Assembly (NCBI GenBank): GCA_035640355.1
Contig: DASQWI010000009.1
Span: forward strand, 1-64,000
DNA: 64,000 nt
Direction of reading: 5' to 3'
Source of the DNA: Actinomycetota bacterium
Lineage (GTDB): Bacteria > Actinomycetota > UBA4738 > HRBIN12
Part shown: in pieces, positions 8,250 to 17,149 of the stretch
How positions within the stretch are numbered: the stretch's first letter is position 1
How the letters are laid out: the number at the start of each line of letters is the position of its first letter
Made by a program: the position numbers and the translations under genes
Notes under the pieces: model-generated
The model's database searches: none
Told to the model about the DNA's origin: nothing
The model's input: the letters and a program-made list of their open reading frames with translations, nothing else

Positions 8250-8744
8250 ATGGCTGAGCGGAAGGCCGCCACGAAGAGCAAAAAGACGTCGGCCAAGCGC
8301 ACGACCGGCACGGCGTACACGGGGTTCTCGGCCGAGGAACGAGCGGCGATGAAGGAGCGAGCCCGAGAGCTGAAGGCAGAGGAGCGCTGGAAGAAGGACA
8401 GGGCGGCCGGGGAAAAGGCCGTGCTCGAGAAGATCGCCACGATGCCGGGACCGGATCGCACCATGGCCAAGCGGCTCCATGCCATCATCAAGGCCACCGC
8501 GCCGGACCTGTCGCCGAAAACCTGGTACGGGATGCCCGCGTATGTCAACCAGGACGGCAAGGTCGTCTGCTTCTTCCAAAGTGGGGATCAATACAAATCG
8601 AGGTACTCGACGTTCGGCTTCCAGGACGCGGCGAACCTCGACGAAGGCAAGATGTGGCCGACCGCCTTCGCGCTGGAGGAGTTGACCCCCGCCGAAGAGA
8701 AGAAGATCGCCGCGCTCGTGAAGAAGGCAGTGCGCAAAGCCTAG
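8250..8744 (+). CDS. DUF1801-type (YdhG-like) protein
   Basis: 164 residues: a Lys/Ala-rich N-terminal extension (about 1-65), then the DUF1801 domain with [45 protein letters not shown] and a helical end. Relatives are small cytoplasmic proteins, one of which was proposed to be an iron chaperone; function is not settled. ATG 8250 is preceded by GAGGAGATG-like purines. Its start lies inside the misread extension of the upstream frameshifted VOC gene. Confidence 0.85.
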   Translation: MAERKAATKSKKTSAKRTTGTAYTGFSAEERAAMKERARELKAEERWKKDRAAGEKAVLEKIATMPGPDRTMAKRLHAIIKATAPDLSPKTWYGMPAYVNQDGKVVCFFQSGDQYKSRYSTFGFQDAANLDEGKMWPTAFALEELTPAEEKKIAALVKKAVRKA

Positions 8745-8791
8745 CTGCCTCCAGAAGTCGAGAGACTCGTCTCCTGGTGCTCCGTCGCCGT

Positions 8792-8848
8792 TCAGCAGCA
8801 GTCCGGCGGGCACTCCGGGCAGTCCGGACAGCAGGGATCCAGCCGCAT
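8792..8848 (-). CDS. Possible 18-residue cysteine-rich peptide
   Basis: A short frame divergent from arsR encodes MRLDPCCPDCPECPPDCC: six Cys, five Pro and five acidic residues in 18. An AGGGTGG-like purine stretch precedes ATG 8848. The frame is open further upstream, but those starts would lie in the arsR promoter. The composition resembles a small metal-binding peptide and the neighbour is a metal-type ArsR sensor, but a peptide this short can occur by chance in high-GC DNA. Confidence 0.35.
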   Translation of the reverse strand: MRLDPCCPDCPECPPDCC

Positions 8849-8883
8849 CGCTTCACCACCCTTCGAGAAAGCTTCAACGCACA

Positions 8884-8901
8884 TATCGATTCGCATCGAT
8901 A
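8884..8901. promoter_or_regulatory. Inverted repeat upstream of arsR
   Basis: TATCGAT-TCGC-ATCGATA is a perfect 7-bp dyad just upstream of the arsR minus-35 and between the two divergent reading frames. It is a second candidate ArsR or neighbour regulator site. Confidence 0.4.
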
Positions 8902-8903
8902 CG

Positions 8904-8932
8904 TTGACATATACATCGACCGTCGTCAATAT
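8904..8932 (+). promoter_or_regulatory. arsR promoter, apparently leaderless
   Basis: TTGACA (8904-8909), a 17-base spacer and CAATAT (8927-8932) form a good vegetative promoter. Transcription would begin about 8939-8940, at the A of ATG 8940. This fixes the gene start: the alternative ATG at 8931 lies inside the minus-10 box. Confidence 0.65.
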
Positions 8933-8935
8933 GTC
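8906..8935. promoter_or_regulatory. Probable ArsR operator
   Basis: GACATAT (8906-8912) and ATATGTC (8929-8935) form an inverted repeat whose arms overlap the minus-35 and minus-10 boxes of the arsR promoter. That is the standard place for ArsR/SmtB autorepression. Confidence 0.5.
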
Positions 8936-8939
8936 GGCC

Positions 8940-9290
8940 ATGCGGAAGAAGATCGCCCAGCTCGACGCGTGTTGCACCCCTCTGGGGCCGGCCCCGCTCT
9001 CCGCCGATGAGGCGGGCCGCATGGCGGAGGCGCTCGGCGTCCTTGCCGATCCCGTACGTCTCCAGATCGTGAGTCTTCTCGCGAGCACGTCGGAAGCGTG
9101 CGTGTGTGACCTCACCCCCGCGGTGGGCGTGTCGCAGCCGACGGTCAGCCATCACCTTCGCGTCCTCACCGATGCCGGACTCGTCGACCGCGAGCAACGA
9201 GGGCGGTGGGCTTTCTACCGGCTCCGACCTGAACGGCTGCGACTCGTCGCGGACGCGCTCGTCCCTCGCTCGCGATCCACGGCTGCCTGA
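8940..9290 (+). CDS. ArsR/SmtB-family metal-responsive repressor
   Basis: 116-residue winged-helix repressor: LADPVRLQIVSLLAS, then ACVCDLTPAVGVSQPTVSHHLRVL and VDREQRGRWAFYRL. The CVC pair in the third helix matches the arsenic/antimony-sensing site of ArsR proteins, and an extra Cys-Cys occurs near the N-terminus (LDACC). Start set at ATG 8940 by the promoter position. No arsenite pump or reductase follows; the next gene is convergent, and the only divergent candidate target is the small Cys-rich frame. Confidence 0.9.
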   Translation: MRKKIAQLDACCTPLGPAPLSADEAGRMAEALGVLADPVRLQIVSLLASTSEACVCDLTPAVGVSQPTVSHHLRVLTDAGLVDREQRGRWAFYRLRPERLRLVADALVPRSRSTAA

Positions 9291-9307
9291 TCGCCTCGCC
9301 GCTTGAG

Positions 9308-9328
9308 CGCCCGAATGGCGAGCGGGCG
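9308..9328. terminator. Possible convergent terminator hairpin
   Basis: CGCCCG (9308-9313) and CGGGCG (9323-9328) pair around a 9-base loop in the 38-base gap between the tail-to-tail arsR and permease-amidohydrolase genes. There is no T-run, so termination is only suggested by position. Confidence 0.3.
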
Positions 9329-11779
9329 TCAGATCGACGGCAGCCTGAACCCTGATTTCGCGATGACGTGATCCCGGGAGTCCGCGGCCGCGCGCTTCAC
9401 GGCGGCCCAGTCGACGTGGAGAAGCTTGCCGTGGCGCTTCATCACGCGACCGGCGATCATCACCGTGTCGACGTTACCGGTGTCCATCCCGGCCACGACT
9501 GCGGTCGCGGGATCGTTCAGCGGCGTGACGTTCATCCGATCGGTCCGTAAGAGGATGACGTCCGCCTGCTTCCCGGGCGTAAGCGACCCCGTCTTCGCGT
9601 CGAGGCCGTTCGCCTTCGCGCCGTCGATCGTCGCGCAGGCGAGCACCTCGGCAGGTGTGATCGGCGACTTCCCGTGCGTGGCCGCCATCGCGCGCTGAAG
9701 CGCGAGCACCGAACGCATCTGATTGAACATGTCTGCCGGCACGTTGGTCTCGACGTCGACGCTGAGGCTCGGCCGCAAGCCGCGATCGAGGAACTTTTGG
9801 ATCGGCGGCATCCCGTGACCCATCATCATCTCGACGGGCGACGCGAGCGAGACGGTCCCGCCGGAGTCGACGATCATCTGGATCTCGGTGTCGTTCAGCG
9901 TCGTGCAGTGGATGTACGTCGTGTCGGGTCCAAGGAGGCCGGCCTCCCCCATCTCCTGGACCTTGCCGTCTTGGCCGTACGATCCGACGCCGACGTGCGT
10001 CGTGATCCGCGCACCGGCCTCGCGCGCGAGCTTCCAGTGATCGCGTGAAACCTCGAAGTCGGTGAACTCCGGTCCGGGTGCCGCGAGCGCAAGCGTCAGC
10101 ATCTGGTCGTTCGTGGAGAAGTGCTCGTTCGCCGCCCGAACGAACCAGCTCGGCTGACGCTCCTCCCACTTGCCCCACCACGGGAACCCGTACGCGAACA
10201 CCGCTCGGAGCCCCGAGTCCTTGAGCGCTTGGATCACCGCATCCGTGTGAGCCGGAGAGCCCTGGATGTGCGACCAGTCGAGGAGCGTCGTGATCCCCGC
10301 GTCGATCGCACCGAGCGCCGAGATGAGGTCGCCGACATAGGCGTCCTGGGGGCGATACGCCGGCGCGAGCTTGTGCAGAACGTACGAGATGTAGCTCGAA
10401 CGACCCTCGAGCGGAACGTCGGTTCCGATGTTCCGCAGCAGGCCCTCCCAGATGTGACGGTGGGTGTCGACGAACCCCGGCATGACGATCATGCCGGACG
10501 CGTCGATCACGTCGACTTCCCCGTTCGACAGATCGCGTCCGACGGCGAGGATCCTGTCGCCGTCGATGAGGACGTCGCCTGCGGCGACGTCACCGACCTT
10601 CGCGTCCATGCTCAACACGTTTCCGCCGCGGATCAGCGTCCTGTGCGTCGGCGAGACGCGAAAGTCCATCGACGTGTACAGCCGCGGGATCTCGGCGGCC
10701 TTCGACGGCCGGCTGCCGATCACCAGGCGACGCGCTCGCTTGTAGTTCCGCTTCACGAGCTCCTTGATGTCGCCGAGCTGGAACAGCACGATGCCGAGCA
10801 GGACAAGGACGCCGATGATCATCGGTCCATCGTCAGGTGACAGACCGAGATATGGCAGGACGGTGACGATGAGCGCGAGGAGGATCGCAGCAACCGTCCC
10901 GCCGAGGAACGTGGCCCGGCCGCCCGCGAGCGAAGCGCCTCCGAGGACGGCGGCGGTGATGCTGTTCAACGCGAACGTCGAGCCGATCGTGGCGTTGCCG
11001 ATCGGGGATCGGGCCATGACGAAGAACGCCGCCACTGCCGCCAGAAGAGCCGACAAGACGAGGGCACGAACCCTGACCCAGTTGGTTCTGACTCCGCCGC
11101 GCTTGGCCGCCCGCTCGTCGAAGCCCACCGCTCTCAATGCAAGTCCTGAGCCCGATCCATGGAGCCACAGATCCGCCAGACCTGCTCCAACCAGGATGAC
11201 CATGAAGGCCACGGGGAGCGGACCGAGGCTCGCCTTGAGCGTCGACGCCAGTTCGGGGCTGATGATCCCCTGCGCCGTCGGTCGCAACGTCAGCGAGATC
11301 CCGTCCAGGATGCTCAATGTCGCCAGGGTGGCGATGATCGAGGGTATCTTCAGTCCCTTGATGAGCAGAGCGTTGACGAGGCCGAGCGCGACCCCACACA
11401 GAAGGATGACGCCGATACCCATCACGATCTGCGCGGCGGAGGCGTCGGCGCCGATCAGGAACGAAGCGATGACGACGCCGAGGCCGATCATCCCCCCGAC
11501 CGAGAGATCGAGATACCCGACGAGCAGGGCATGGGTCTGGGCCATCGCAGCCACGATCAACGGCAGCGCCAGGATGAGGATCTGGTTGACGTTGTAGGCG
11601 TTGACGAAGCCCGGGAACCGCGAGTTCGTATACAGGAGCAACCCGGCGACCAGCAGGATCTGCAGCCCGACGGGCATCCACAGGCGGAACCTGACGATCT
11701 TCCGCCACTTGTTCTTGTCGCGGGCATCGCGGATGAGCTTCCGGACGGCGCGTCGCGCCGTGTCGATGCGGTTGCTCAT
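9329..11779 (-). CDS. ABC sugar/nucleoside-type permease fused to an amidohydrolase
   Basis: One uninterrupted 816-residue frame holds two complete proteins. Residues about 30-345 are a BPD_transp_2 permease (RbsC/XylH type) with many membrane helices and the family marks GYLDLSVGGMIGL and AVLGGASLAGGRATFLGG. After a basic linker (KRNYKRARR) residues about 371-816 form a cytosine-deaminase/TRZ-ATZ-type amidohydrolase: DTHRH at 438-442, TTHVG, YIHCT and LSVDVET supply the usual metal ligands. ATG 11779 overlaps the stop of the ATPase gene. An in-frame ATG at residue 371 exists but lacks a ribosome site. The permease should pair with the operon permease at 14778-15824, placing the hydrolase at the inner mouth of the importer. 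Confidence 0.9.
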   Translation of the reverse strand: MSNRIDTARRAVRKLIRDARDKNKWRKIVRFRLWMPVGLQILLVAGLLLYTNSRFPGFVNAYNVNQILILALPLIVAAMAQTHALLVGYLDLSVGGMIGLGVVIASFLIGADASAAQIVMGIGVILLCGVALGLVNALLIKGLKIPSIIATLATLSILDGISLTLRPTAQGIISPELASTLKASLGPLPVAFMVILVGAGLADLWLHGSGSGLALRAVGFDERAAKRGGVRTNWVRVRALVLSALLAAVAAFFVMARSPIGNATIGSTFALNSITAAVLGGASLAGGRATFLGGTVAAILLALIVTVLPYLGLSPDDGPMIIGVLVLLGIVLFQLGDIKELVKRNYKRARRLVIGSRPSKAAEIPRLYTSMDFRVSPTHRTLIRGGNVLSMDAKVGDVAAGDVLIDGDRILAVGRDLSNGEVDVIDASGMIVMPGFVDTHRHIWEGLLRNIGTDVPLEGRSSYISYVLHKLAPAYRPQDAYVGDLISALGAIDAGITTLLDWSHIQGSPAHTDAVIQALKDSGLRAVFAYGFPWWGKWEERQPSWFVRAANEHFSTNDQMLTLALAAPGPEFTDFEVSRDHWKLAREAGARITTHVGVGSYGQDGKVQEMGEAGLLGPDTTYIHCTTLNDTEIQMIVDSGGTVSLASPVEMMMGHGMPPIQKFLDRGLRPSLSVDVETNVPADMFNQMRSVLALQRAMAATHGKSPITPAEVLACATIDGAKANGLDAKTGSLTPGKQADVILLRTDRMNVTPLNDPATAVVAGMDTGNVDTVMIAGRVMKRHGKLLHVDWAAVKRAAADSRDHVIAKSGFRLPSI

Positions 11780-13371
11780 CTCCGGCCGTTCGACCTGGAT
11801 GCCTTCGGCATCGCGATGCCGAGGGGCGAACGTCCCGCTTTGGAGAGACCAGGCCCTCTGACCACCGCCTCGACGATGCGCAGCTCGTCGAGCTCATCGC
11901 CGGGGATCTCCTCGACGATCTGACCCCGGGACATGACGAGCACTCGGTCGCACAGCCCGGAGAGCTCGAGAGGGTCGCTCGACTTGACGAGCATCGCCGT
12001 TCCGGCATTGGTGCGAGTGCGAAGGGCCTTGTAGATGTCGAAGCGGGAACCGACGTCGACGCCCTGCGTGGGTTCGTACGCGAGGATCACTGCCGGCTCC
12101 TTGAGGAACGTGCGGGAAACCGAGACCTTCTGCTGGTTGCCCCCGGAGAGGAACTCGACCGGTTGCTCGAGGGACGGCGTGCGGATCTCCAACTGGCGGA
12201 CGAGATCGGTGACGACGCGCCGCTCCCTGCGTCTCCTCAACAGACCGAACACCGAGAATCGGCGCAAAGCTTGGATCGTCGCGTTCACCTTGACGCCGAG
12301 CACCGACATCAGCGCTTCGCGCCGGCGATCGCCCGGCAGCAGCATCATCCCTGCGCCGACAGCCTCATGGGTCGAGATCAGCGACAATTCCTTGCCATCG
12401 CAGACGATGCGTCCTGCCTTCGGCGGTTGGCGGCCCGCCAAACAGTCGAAGAGCTGAAGCTGCCCGTTGCCTTCCGCACCGGCGACCCCGACGATCTCAC
12501 CTCGGTCCAACGTGAAGCTGACCGGCCCGAACGACTGACCCTGAAGACCGTCGACTTCGAGCACCCCGCGACGCTCGTCCACGTTGAGGGCCGGTGGGGG
12601 GAAAGCCGCCTCGAATGGACGACCAACGATCAACTCGACCAGTGCCGGCTCCGACGTGGTCTTCGCGTCGAACGTGCCCTGGTTCCGACCGTCCCGAAGG
12701 ACGGTGATCCGGTCGGCGATCTCGAGCACCTCGGGCAGTCGATGACTCACGTACACCACCCCGACGCCGCGACGGCTGCAGGCGGTGACGGTCCGGTGCA
12801 ACGCTTCCACCTCGTGCGGCCCGAGCGCGGTGGTTGGCTCGTCGAGCAAGAGTACCTTCGGGTTGGTCACCAGCGCCTTCGCGACCTCGAAGAGCTGGCG
12901 GTCGGCAAGGCTGAGAAAGCCGGCCGGAGCGTCCGGGAACAGCTCGAGGTCGAGGTCGAACTCGGCCAGAAGCCTCCTGGCCCACTTCTTCCTCCGCCAA
13001 AACGGCGGCCGCTGGTCGTCGGGGGCGGCCAGGAACAGGTTGTTCTTCACCGGTTCCGGAAGGATCAGCGACGTGTCCTGGTATGCCATGGCCAGACCGA
13101 GCTTCTGGGCCAAAGCCGGGGAGTCGCGGCGAAGCGGCCGACCGCCGATCTCGACCGTCCCCACATCGGGGTCGATGAACCCGCTCGCGATGCCGAGGAG
13201 GGTCGACTTCCCCGACCCGTTCTCGCCGACGACCGCGTGGACCTCGCCGGCGCGACAGTCGAAGCTCACGTCGGTCAGCGCCCGAACGGCCCCGAACTGC
13301 CGCGAGACGCGGCGCAGCTCGAGGACCACACGGGGGAAGGCCGACCCTCCTCCGGTATCGCCTTTCTCCAA
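11776..13371 (-). CDS. Double-domain ABC importer ATPase (RbsA/nucleoside type)
   Basis: 531 residues with two ABC domains. The first has GENGSGKSTLL, LSLADRQLFEVAKAL and LLLDEPT; the second is degenerate (GAEGNGQLQL in place of Walker A, LSGGNQQKVSVSR, ILAYEPTQGVDVGSR), as is normal for carbohydrate-uptake CUT2 ATPases. The start is TTG 13371, one base after the binding-protein stop; a start at an internal GTG near residue 15 is equally possible. Its stop overlaps the fused permease start, so translation is probably coupled. Confidence 0.93.
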   Translation of the reverse strand: MEKGDTGGGSAFPRVVLELRRVSRQFGAVRALTDVSFDCRAGEVHAVVGENGSGKSTLLGIASGFIDPDVGTVEIGGRPLRRDSPALAQKLGLAMAYQDTSLILPEPVKNNLFLAAPDDQRPPFWRRKKWARRLLAEFDLDLELFPDAPAGFLSLADRQLFEVAKALVTNPKVLLLDEPTTALGPHEVEALHRTVTACSRRGVGVVYVSHRLPEVLEIADRITVLRDGRNQGTFDAKTTSEPALVELIVGRPFEAAFPPPALNVDERRGVLEVDGLQGQSFGPVSFTLDRGEIVGVAGAEGNGQLQLFDCLAGRQPPKAGRIVCDGKELSLISTHEAVGAGMMLLPGDRRREALMSVLGVKVNATIQALRRFSVFGLLRRRRERRVVTDLVRQLEIRTPSLEQPVEFLSGGNQQKVSVSRTFLKEPAVILAYEPTQGVDVGSRFDIYKALRTRTNAGTAMLVKSSDPLELSGLCDRVLVMSRGQIVEEIPGDELDELRIVEAVVRGPGLSKAGRSPLGIAMPKASRSNGRR

Positions 13372-13372
13372 G

Positions 13373-14698
13373 TCAGCCGCCGAACATCAGCTGCAGGACC
13401 GGATCCGGAACCAGCGACGTGCCCGAAACGGCCTCGTGGACACGGTTGGGATCGCAGTCGTCCTCCGTCACCTGCCGCATCACGTGTGGCACGACGACCT
13501 CCGCCGGGATCTCGGCTCCCTTGAGCGACATCATCGCCGCGGTGACGCCGATCCGTGATTGGAAGTTCCCTCCCGCCGAGTAGAAGATGTTGTAGGAGGG
13601 CTCGTCCCGCTCCGCCCAGTCACAGAACAGGTTCTGCTCGTCCGTGCGCAACGCGACGGTCAGGTTCTTGACCGGGATCCCGAGGTCCTCGTAGGTCTGC
13701 AGGCCGATGTACATACCGTCGGCGTACTCGTAGGCCCAACCTCTGATGTCGGGGTTCGTCGTCAGCAACCCTTGATAGACACCGGGGATCGCCGGTGGGA
13801 ACCAACTGGTATCACCGGTCGTGCTGTTCTCGTTGGCCGGCGGGTTGACCAGGTCGACGCCATCGGCAAGGGCGTCCACCGCGCACTGTTGCCAGCCGAG
13901 CGACAGCGCGTTGCCGGGGGTTCCTCCGAGGAGCGCCACTTCGCCGTTGCCGACACCCTCGTTGAGGACCTCGGCGAAGCTGTTGCCGAGGGCACACAGA
14001 TCCTCTCCCACGACGCTGAGGTAGTCCTCGCCGGGAGTGAGCGCCCCTTCTTGACCGGGAAGACCGACCCAGCCCGCGGAGAACGGAACGTACGGGATGC
14101 CGGCGTCGTCGGCCTCCTTGATGGCGTCGGCGATGGCGATACCCATGTCGGGATAACCGACGATGAAGTCGACCCCTCGCTGGATCAGGAACCGTATGTC
14201 GTTGGCGTGGACGGCGGGGTCGGGGTCGAAATCGGCCTCGGTGGAGACGATGGTCCCGATCTCGTCGTAGGTCAGCGCCTGGAGGATAGCCTCCATGTGG
14301 CTCACGGCGCGCCACACGTTCACTGTGTCTCCGCCGCCGTCGGCGTAGCCCATGATCAGGTCACCGCCGGTTCCCGTGTCGCACTCCTGGTTGTTCCAAC
14401 ACTCCATCGCCTTGTCGATGGTGGCTTGATCGAGGTCCTGATCGGCCCTGGCCACGGACGCCAAGATGATGTTCCAGCTCGCCTCGTCCGACGGTTCCAC
14501 GGGGCCAAGCGCCTTGTCGATCAACGCGGTGTCGGCATCGGTGCTCTCGCCGAACTCCGCAAGTGGTCCGGTGGCGCCGGTGGCGGTGCCAGTTTGTGCG
14601 GGTCCCGTGGGTGTCCCGTCATCGTCATCGCCCCCACCGCACGCGGCCGCCACCAACGCAAGTGCCGCGATGACCGCGGCGATCCTGATCCGGTGCAT
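13373..14698 (-). CDS. Substrate-binding lipoprotein of the CUT2-like importer
   Basis: 441 residues: signal peptide with lipobox ALVAAACGGG (Cys about 20), Asp/Thr/Gly-rich linker, then a periplasmic-binding-protein type I fold (DFIVGYPDMGIAIADAIKEA, NGEVALLGGTPGNA, GWAYEYADGMYIGL). It captures the transported compound outside the membrane. ATG 14698 is preceded by GGGAGGAGGAAC. The gene lies between the two permeases, with the ATPase immediately downstream. Ligand unknown; the neighbouring amidohydrolases suggest a nitrogen heterocycle or amide rather than a plain sugar. Confidence 0.92.
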   Translation of the reverse strand: MHRIRIAAVIAALALVAAACGGGDDDDGTPTGPAQTGTATGATGPLAEFGESTDADTALIDKALGPVEPSDEASWNIILASVARADQDLDQATIDKAMECWNNQECDTGTGGDLIMGYADGGGDTVNVWRAVSHMEAILQALTYDEIGTIVSTEADFDPDPAVHANDIRFLIQRGVDFIVGYPDMGIAIADAIKEADDAGIPYVPFSAGWVGLPGQEGALTPGEDYLSVVGEDLCALGNSFAEVLNEGVGNGEVALLGGTPGNALSLGWQQCAVDALADGVDLVNPPANENSTTGDTSWFPPAIPGVYQGLLTTNPDIRGWAYEYADGMYIGLQTYEDLGIPVKNLTVALRTDEQNLFCDWAERDEPSYNIFYSAGGNFQSRIGVTAAMMSLKGAEIPAEVVVPHVMRQVTEDDCDPNRVHEAVSGTSLVPDPVLQLMFGG

Positions 14699-14777
14699 GT
14701 TCCTCCTCCCTGAATGGGCCGATCTCCGTCGGGGATCGATCGTGTTCGTCACATGTCCCCCCCTTCTTGGCCGTTGG

Positions 14778-15824
14778 TCAATCCGAACGATGGACGGCCG
14801 GCGGCTGCGAGGCATCCGGGCGTCTCCGTTCTCGAAGCACCTGCTCGACACCGCGGATGATGCGATCTCCCGAGACGAGCATGCCGCCGATGATCACCAG
14901 TCCGAACACCACGAATTGGAGCGACGTGGGCAGGCCCATCGTTCGCAACATCTGGTTGAGACCGGTGAGGAAGATCGCGGCGACGAACGTCGACAACGGG
15001 CTTGCCAGCCCTCCGGTGAGGGAGGCGCCTCCGATCACCACTGCAGCGATCGGGCCGAGGAGATACAACCTTCCGACCGCGACCCCGGGAGTGCGCAGCA
15101 GTCCTGCGAGCGCGACTCCCGCAAGCGCATAGAAGACGGCGGCCACGACGTAGACCAGGATCTGGTTCAAGTTCACCCTGACCCCGACCACGTGGGAGGC
15201 CACCGGGTTGGCCCCCACCACTTGGAACCTTCGACCGATCGCCGTATAGCGAAGGCCGAGGATCAGGACGATGGTGAGCGCGGCGCCACCCCAGAACACA
15301 GGGCTCACGCCGAGGATGCGGTTGGATGTCCACTCGGAGAGACCGCGTGGCACGGGGCTTGAAACCGGGAAGGTACCTCCGTAGCGGTTCACCACGCCGA
15401 TCACGATGAGACCCACGGCGAGCGTGGTGATGAGGGCGTTCAGCTTGAACCCGCCGATCAGGATGCCGTTGACGAGTCCGATCGTCGCTGCGACGGCGAT
15501 CGCGGTGACAACGGCGACCACGATGTTCTCGTTCGAGCCGTCCCCGACACCGACCATGATGACGGCCGCCAGACTCATCGTGCCTGGGACGCTGAGGTCG
15601 ATCCCGCCGGTCATGACGACCAACATCTGACCAAGGGCAACGATGCCCAGGACCGCTCCATAAGGAGCGATGGCACGGACGGCGACACGACCGAGTGTGG
15701 CTGGAGCCCAGATCGAGGCGACGATCACGAGCACGAGGAGCGCGATGTACACGGGCAAGTACCGGGACGCCACGACGAACGACGTCAACGCGGACGAGGG
15801 TGTCGGCTTGCGCTGCTCGATCAT
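14778..15824 (-). CDS. ABC permease, ribose/nucleoside type
   Basis: 348-residue BPD_transp_2 membrane protein with eight or more hydrophobic helices and the markers GGIDLSVPGTMSL and VIGGASLTGG. It is the stand-alone second permease, expected to pair with the fused permease-amidohydrolase. ATG 15824 overlaps the stop of the amidohydrolase gene upstream (ATGA). Confidence 0.93.
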   Translation of the reverse strand: MIEQRKPTPSSALTSFVVASRYLPVYIALLVLVIVASIWAPATLGRVAVRAIAPYGAVLGIVALGQMLVVMTGGIDLSVPGTMSLAAVIMVGVGDGSNENIVVAVVTAIAVAATIGLVNGILIGGFKLNALITTLAVGLIVIGVVNRYGGTFPVSSPVPRGLSEWTSNRILGVSPVFWGGAALTIVLILGLRYTAIGRRFQVVGANPVASHVVGVRVNLNQILVYVVAAVFYALAGVALAGLLRTPGVAVGRLYLLGPIAAVVIGGASLTGGLASPLSTFVAAIFLTGLNQMLRTMGLPTSLQFVVFGLVIIGGMLVSGDRIIRGVEQVLRERRRPDASQPPAVHRSD

Positions 15825-17149
15825 CCGTCACCTCCCGCCCCAGAACGCACGACGAGAACCCCGGCGGTTGCGACACGCTCTCGGGCGGACATGGCCAACG
15901 CGCGGGCGCGCTCGACATCGGCGTCGAGGACTCCGTCCCGCACCAGCGCGCGTCCCGCGGCGAAGACCCAGCCAACGTTCGACGTATCCATCCCCCACAC
16001 CACCGCACCGATGGGGTCGTTGATCGGGTAGATGTTCGGCCGGTCTGTCCGGAGAACGACAACGTCGGCCTGCTTGCCAGGCTCGAGCGATCCTGTGACC
16101 GTGTGCAGCCCGGCCGCCACCGCTCCATCGATCGTCGCGAACCGGATGACGTCGCGAGTGCTCATCAATTTCGGAAGCGCGGCCTTCCCCGCGAGCTTTC
16201 GGTCGAACACGACGGCGTGTTGCAGGGAAATCGTCTCGCGCATCTGCGCGAACAGGTCCCCGGGGGCGACGCGCTCGTCGTCCACGCCAAGGGCCGGCCG
16301 GACGTCGTGATCGATCAGCAATTGGATGGGCGGCGCCCTGAGTCCACCGGCCATCTCGCTCGACGGCGTCACCGAGACGGACGTGCCGGACGACGCCAGC
16401 GCCCTCGCCGCCGCGTCATCGAGCCCGAACGGGTGAACGAGCGTCACGTCCGATCCCAGCACGCCTCGCTCTGCCAGCCGTGCGATGGCGTTTGATCCGG
16501 GAACGTTCGAGCCGCCGTGGATGTGGATGCGCATTCCGAGTTCACGCGAGAGCGCCACCGGATCGCCGTCAGAACGGACACCGTCCGAGGTCAGGTCGAG
16601 CCCGAGGGCGATCGTCGTCCTCGGTCCCACTTCCTCACGCATGCGCGTGATGCCGGCTCGGGTCGGCATGCGCAGGCCGCCGTTCGAAGCCTCGACGAGA
16701 CCGCGAACGAACACGGTTCGCGCGCCCGCGTCGGCGTGAGCCTGAAGCGCTGCGGCGGCGAGCGCCGGGTCGACCGGGAGATCCGACCAGTCGACCACCG
16801 TGGTGATCCCGGCTTCGACCGCGCCCAGCAAGCCGACAAGCGTCGCCGCGTACACGTCATCGGGTTGGAGTTGACCGCCGAGCTTCGCTGGGTCCACGAC
16901 CGCGCCGTTCGTCGACGCGTCGCCCAGGTTCCTGAACAACGACCGCCACGTGTGGCGGTGGGTGTCGACGAAGCCCGGCATGACGATCGTTTCGCTGGCG
17001 TCGACGTTCTCGGCATCGCGGGCGCGAACGCCGGAGCCGACCTCGGCGATCCGGCCGTCCTCGATCAGCACGTCGGCGGTGGCGAAGTTCGGCGTCTTCT
17101 TCCCGAGCGTGAGGACGCATCCGCCGCGGAGCAGGGTGCGGCTCGTCAC
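15821..17149 (-). CDS. Amidohydrolase (cytosine deaminase/TRZ-ATZ type)
   Basis: 442-residue metal-dependent hydrolase of the amidohydrolase superfamily. The barrel metal site is visible as HRH at 64-66 (GFVDTHRH), IHIHGG, TLVHPFG and GVDDE; the C-terminal LEPGKQADVVVLR strand is typical. Relatives deaminate or dechlorinate purine, pyrimidine and s-triazine rings. It closely resembles the hydrolase half of 9329-11779, so the operon holds two paralogues, probably for related substrates. Start GTG 17149; it is the first gene of the leftward operon. Confidence 0.92.
   Translation of the reverse strand: MTSRTLLRGGCVLTLGKKTPNFATADVLIEDGRIAEVGSGVRARDAENVDASETIVMPGFVDTHRHTWRSLFRNLGDASTNGAVVDPAKLGGQLQPDDVYAATLVGLLGAVEAGITTVVDWSDLPVDPALAAAALQAHADAGARTVFVRGLVEASNGGLRMPTRAGITRMREEVGPRTTIALGLDLTSDGVRSDGDPVALSRELGMRIHIHGGSNVPGSNAIARLAERGVLGSDVTLVHPFGLDDAAARALASSGTSVSVTPSSEMAGGLRAPPIQLLIDHDVRPALGVDDERVAPGDLFAQMRETISLQHAVVFDRKLAGKAALPKLMSTRDVIRFATIDGAVAAGLHTVTGSLEPGKQADVVVLRTDRPNIYPINDPIGAVVWGMDTSNVGWVFAAGRALVRDGVLDADVERARALAMSARERVATAGVLVVRSGAGGDG

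Noticed and set aside
8792-9115. Long 107-codon minus frame across arsR
   Set aside because: Its upstream part is the antisense of arsR and its promoter; only the last 18 codons are considered as a possible peptide.
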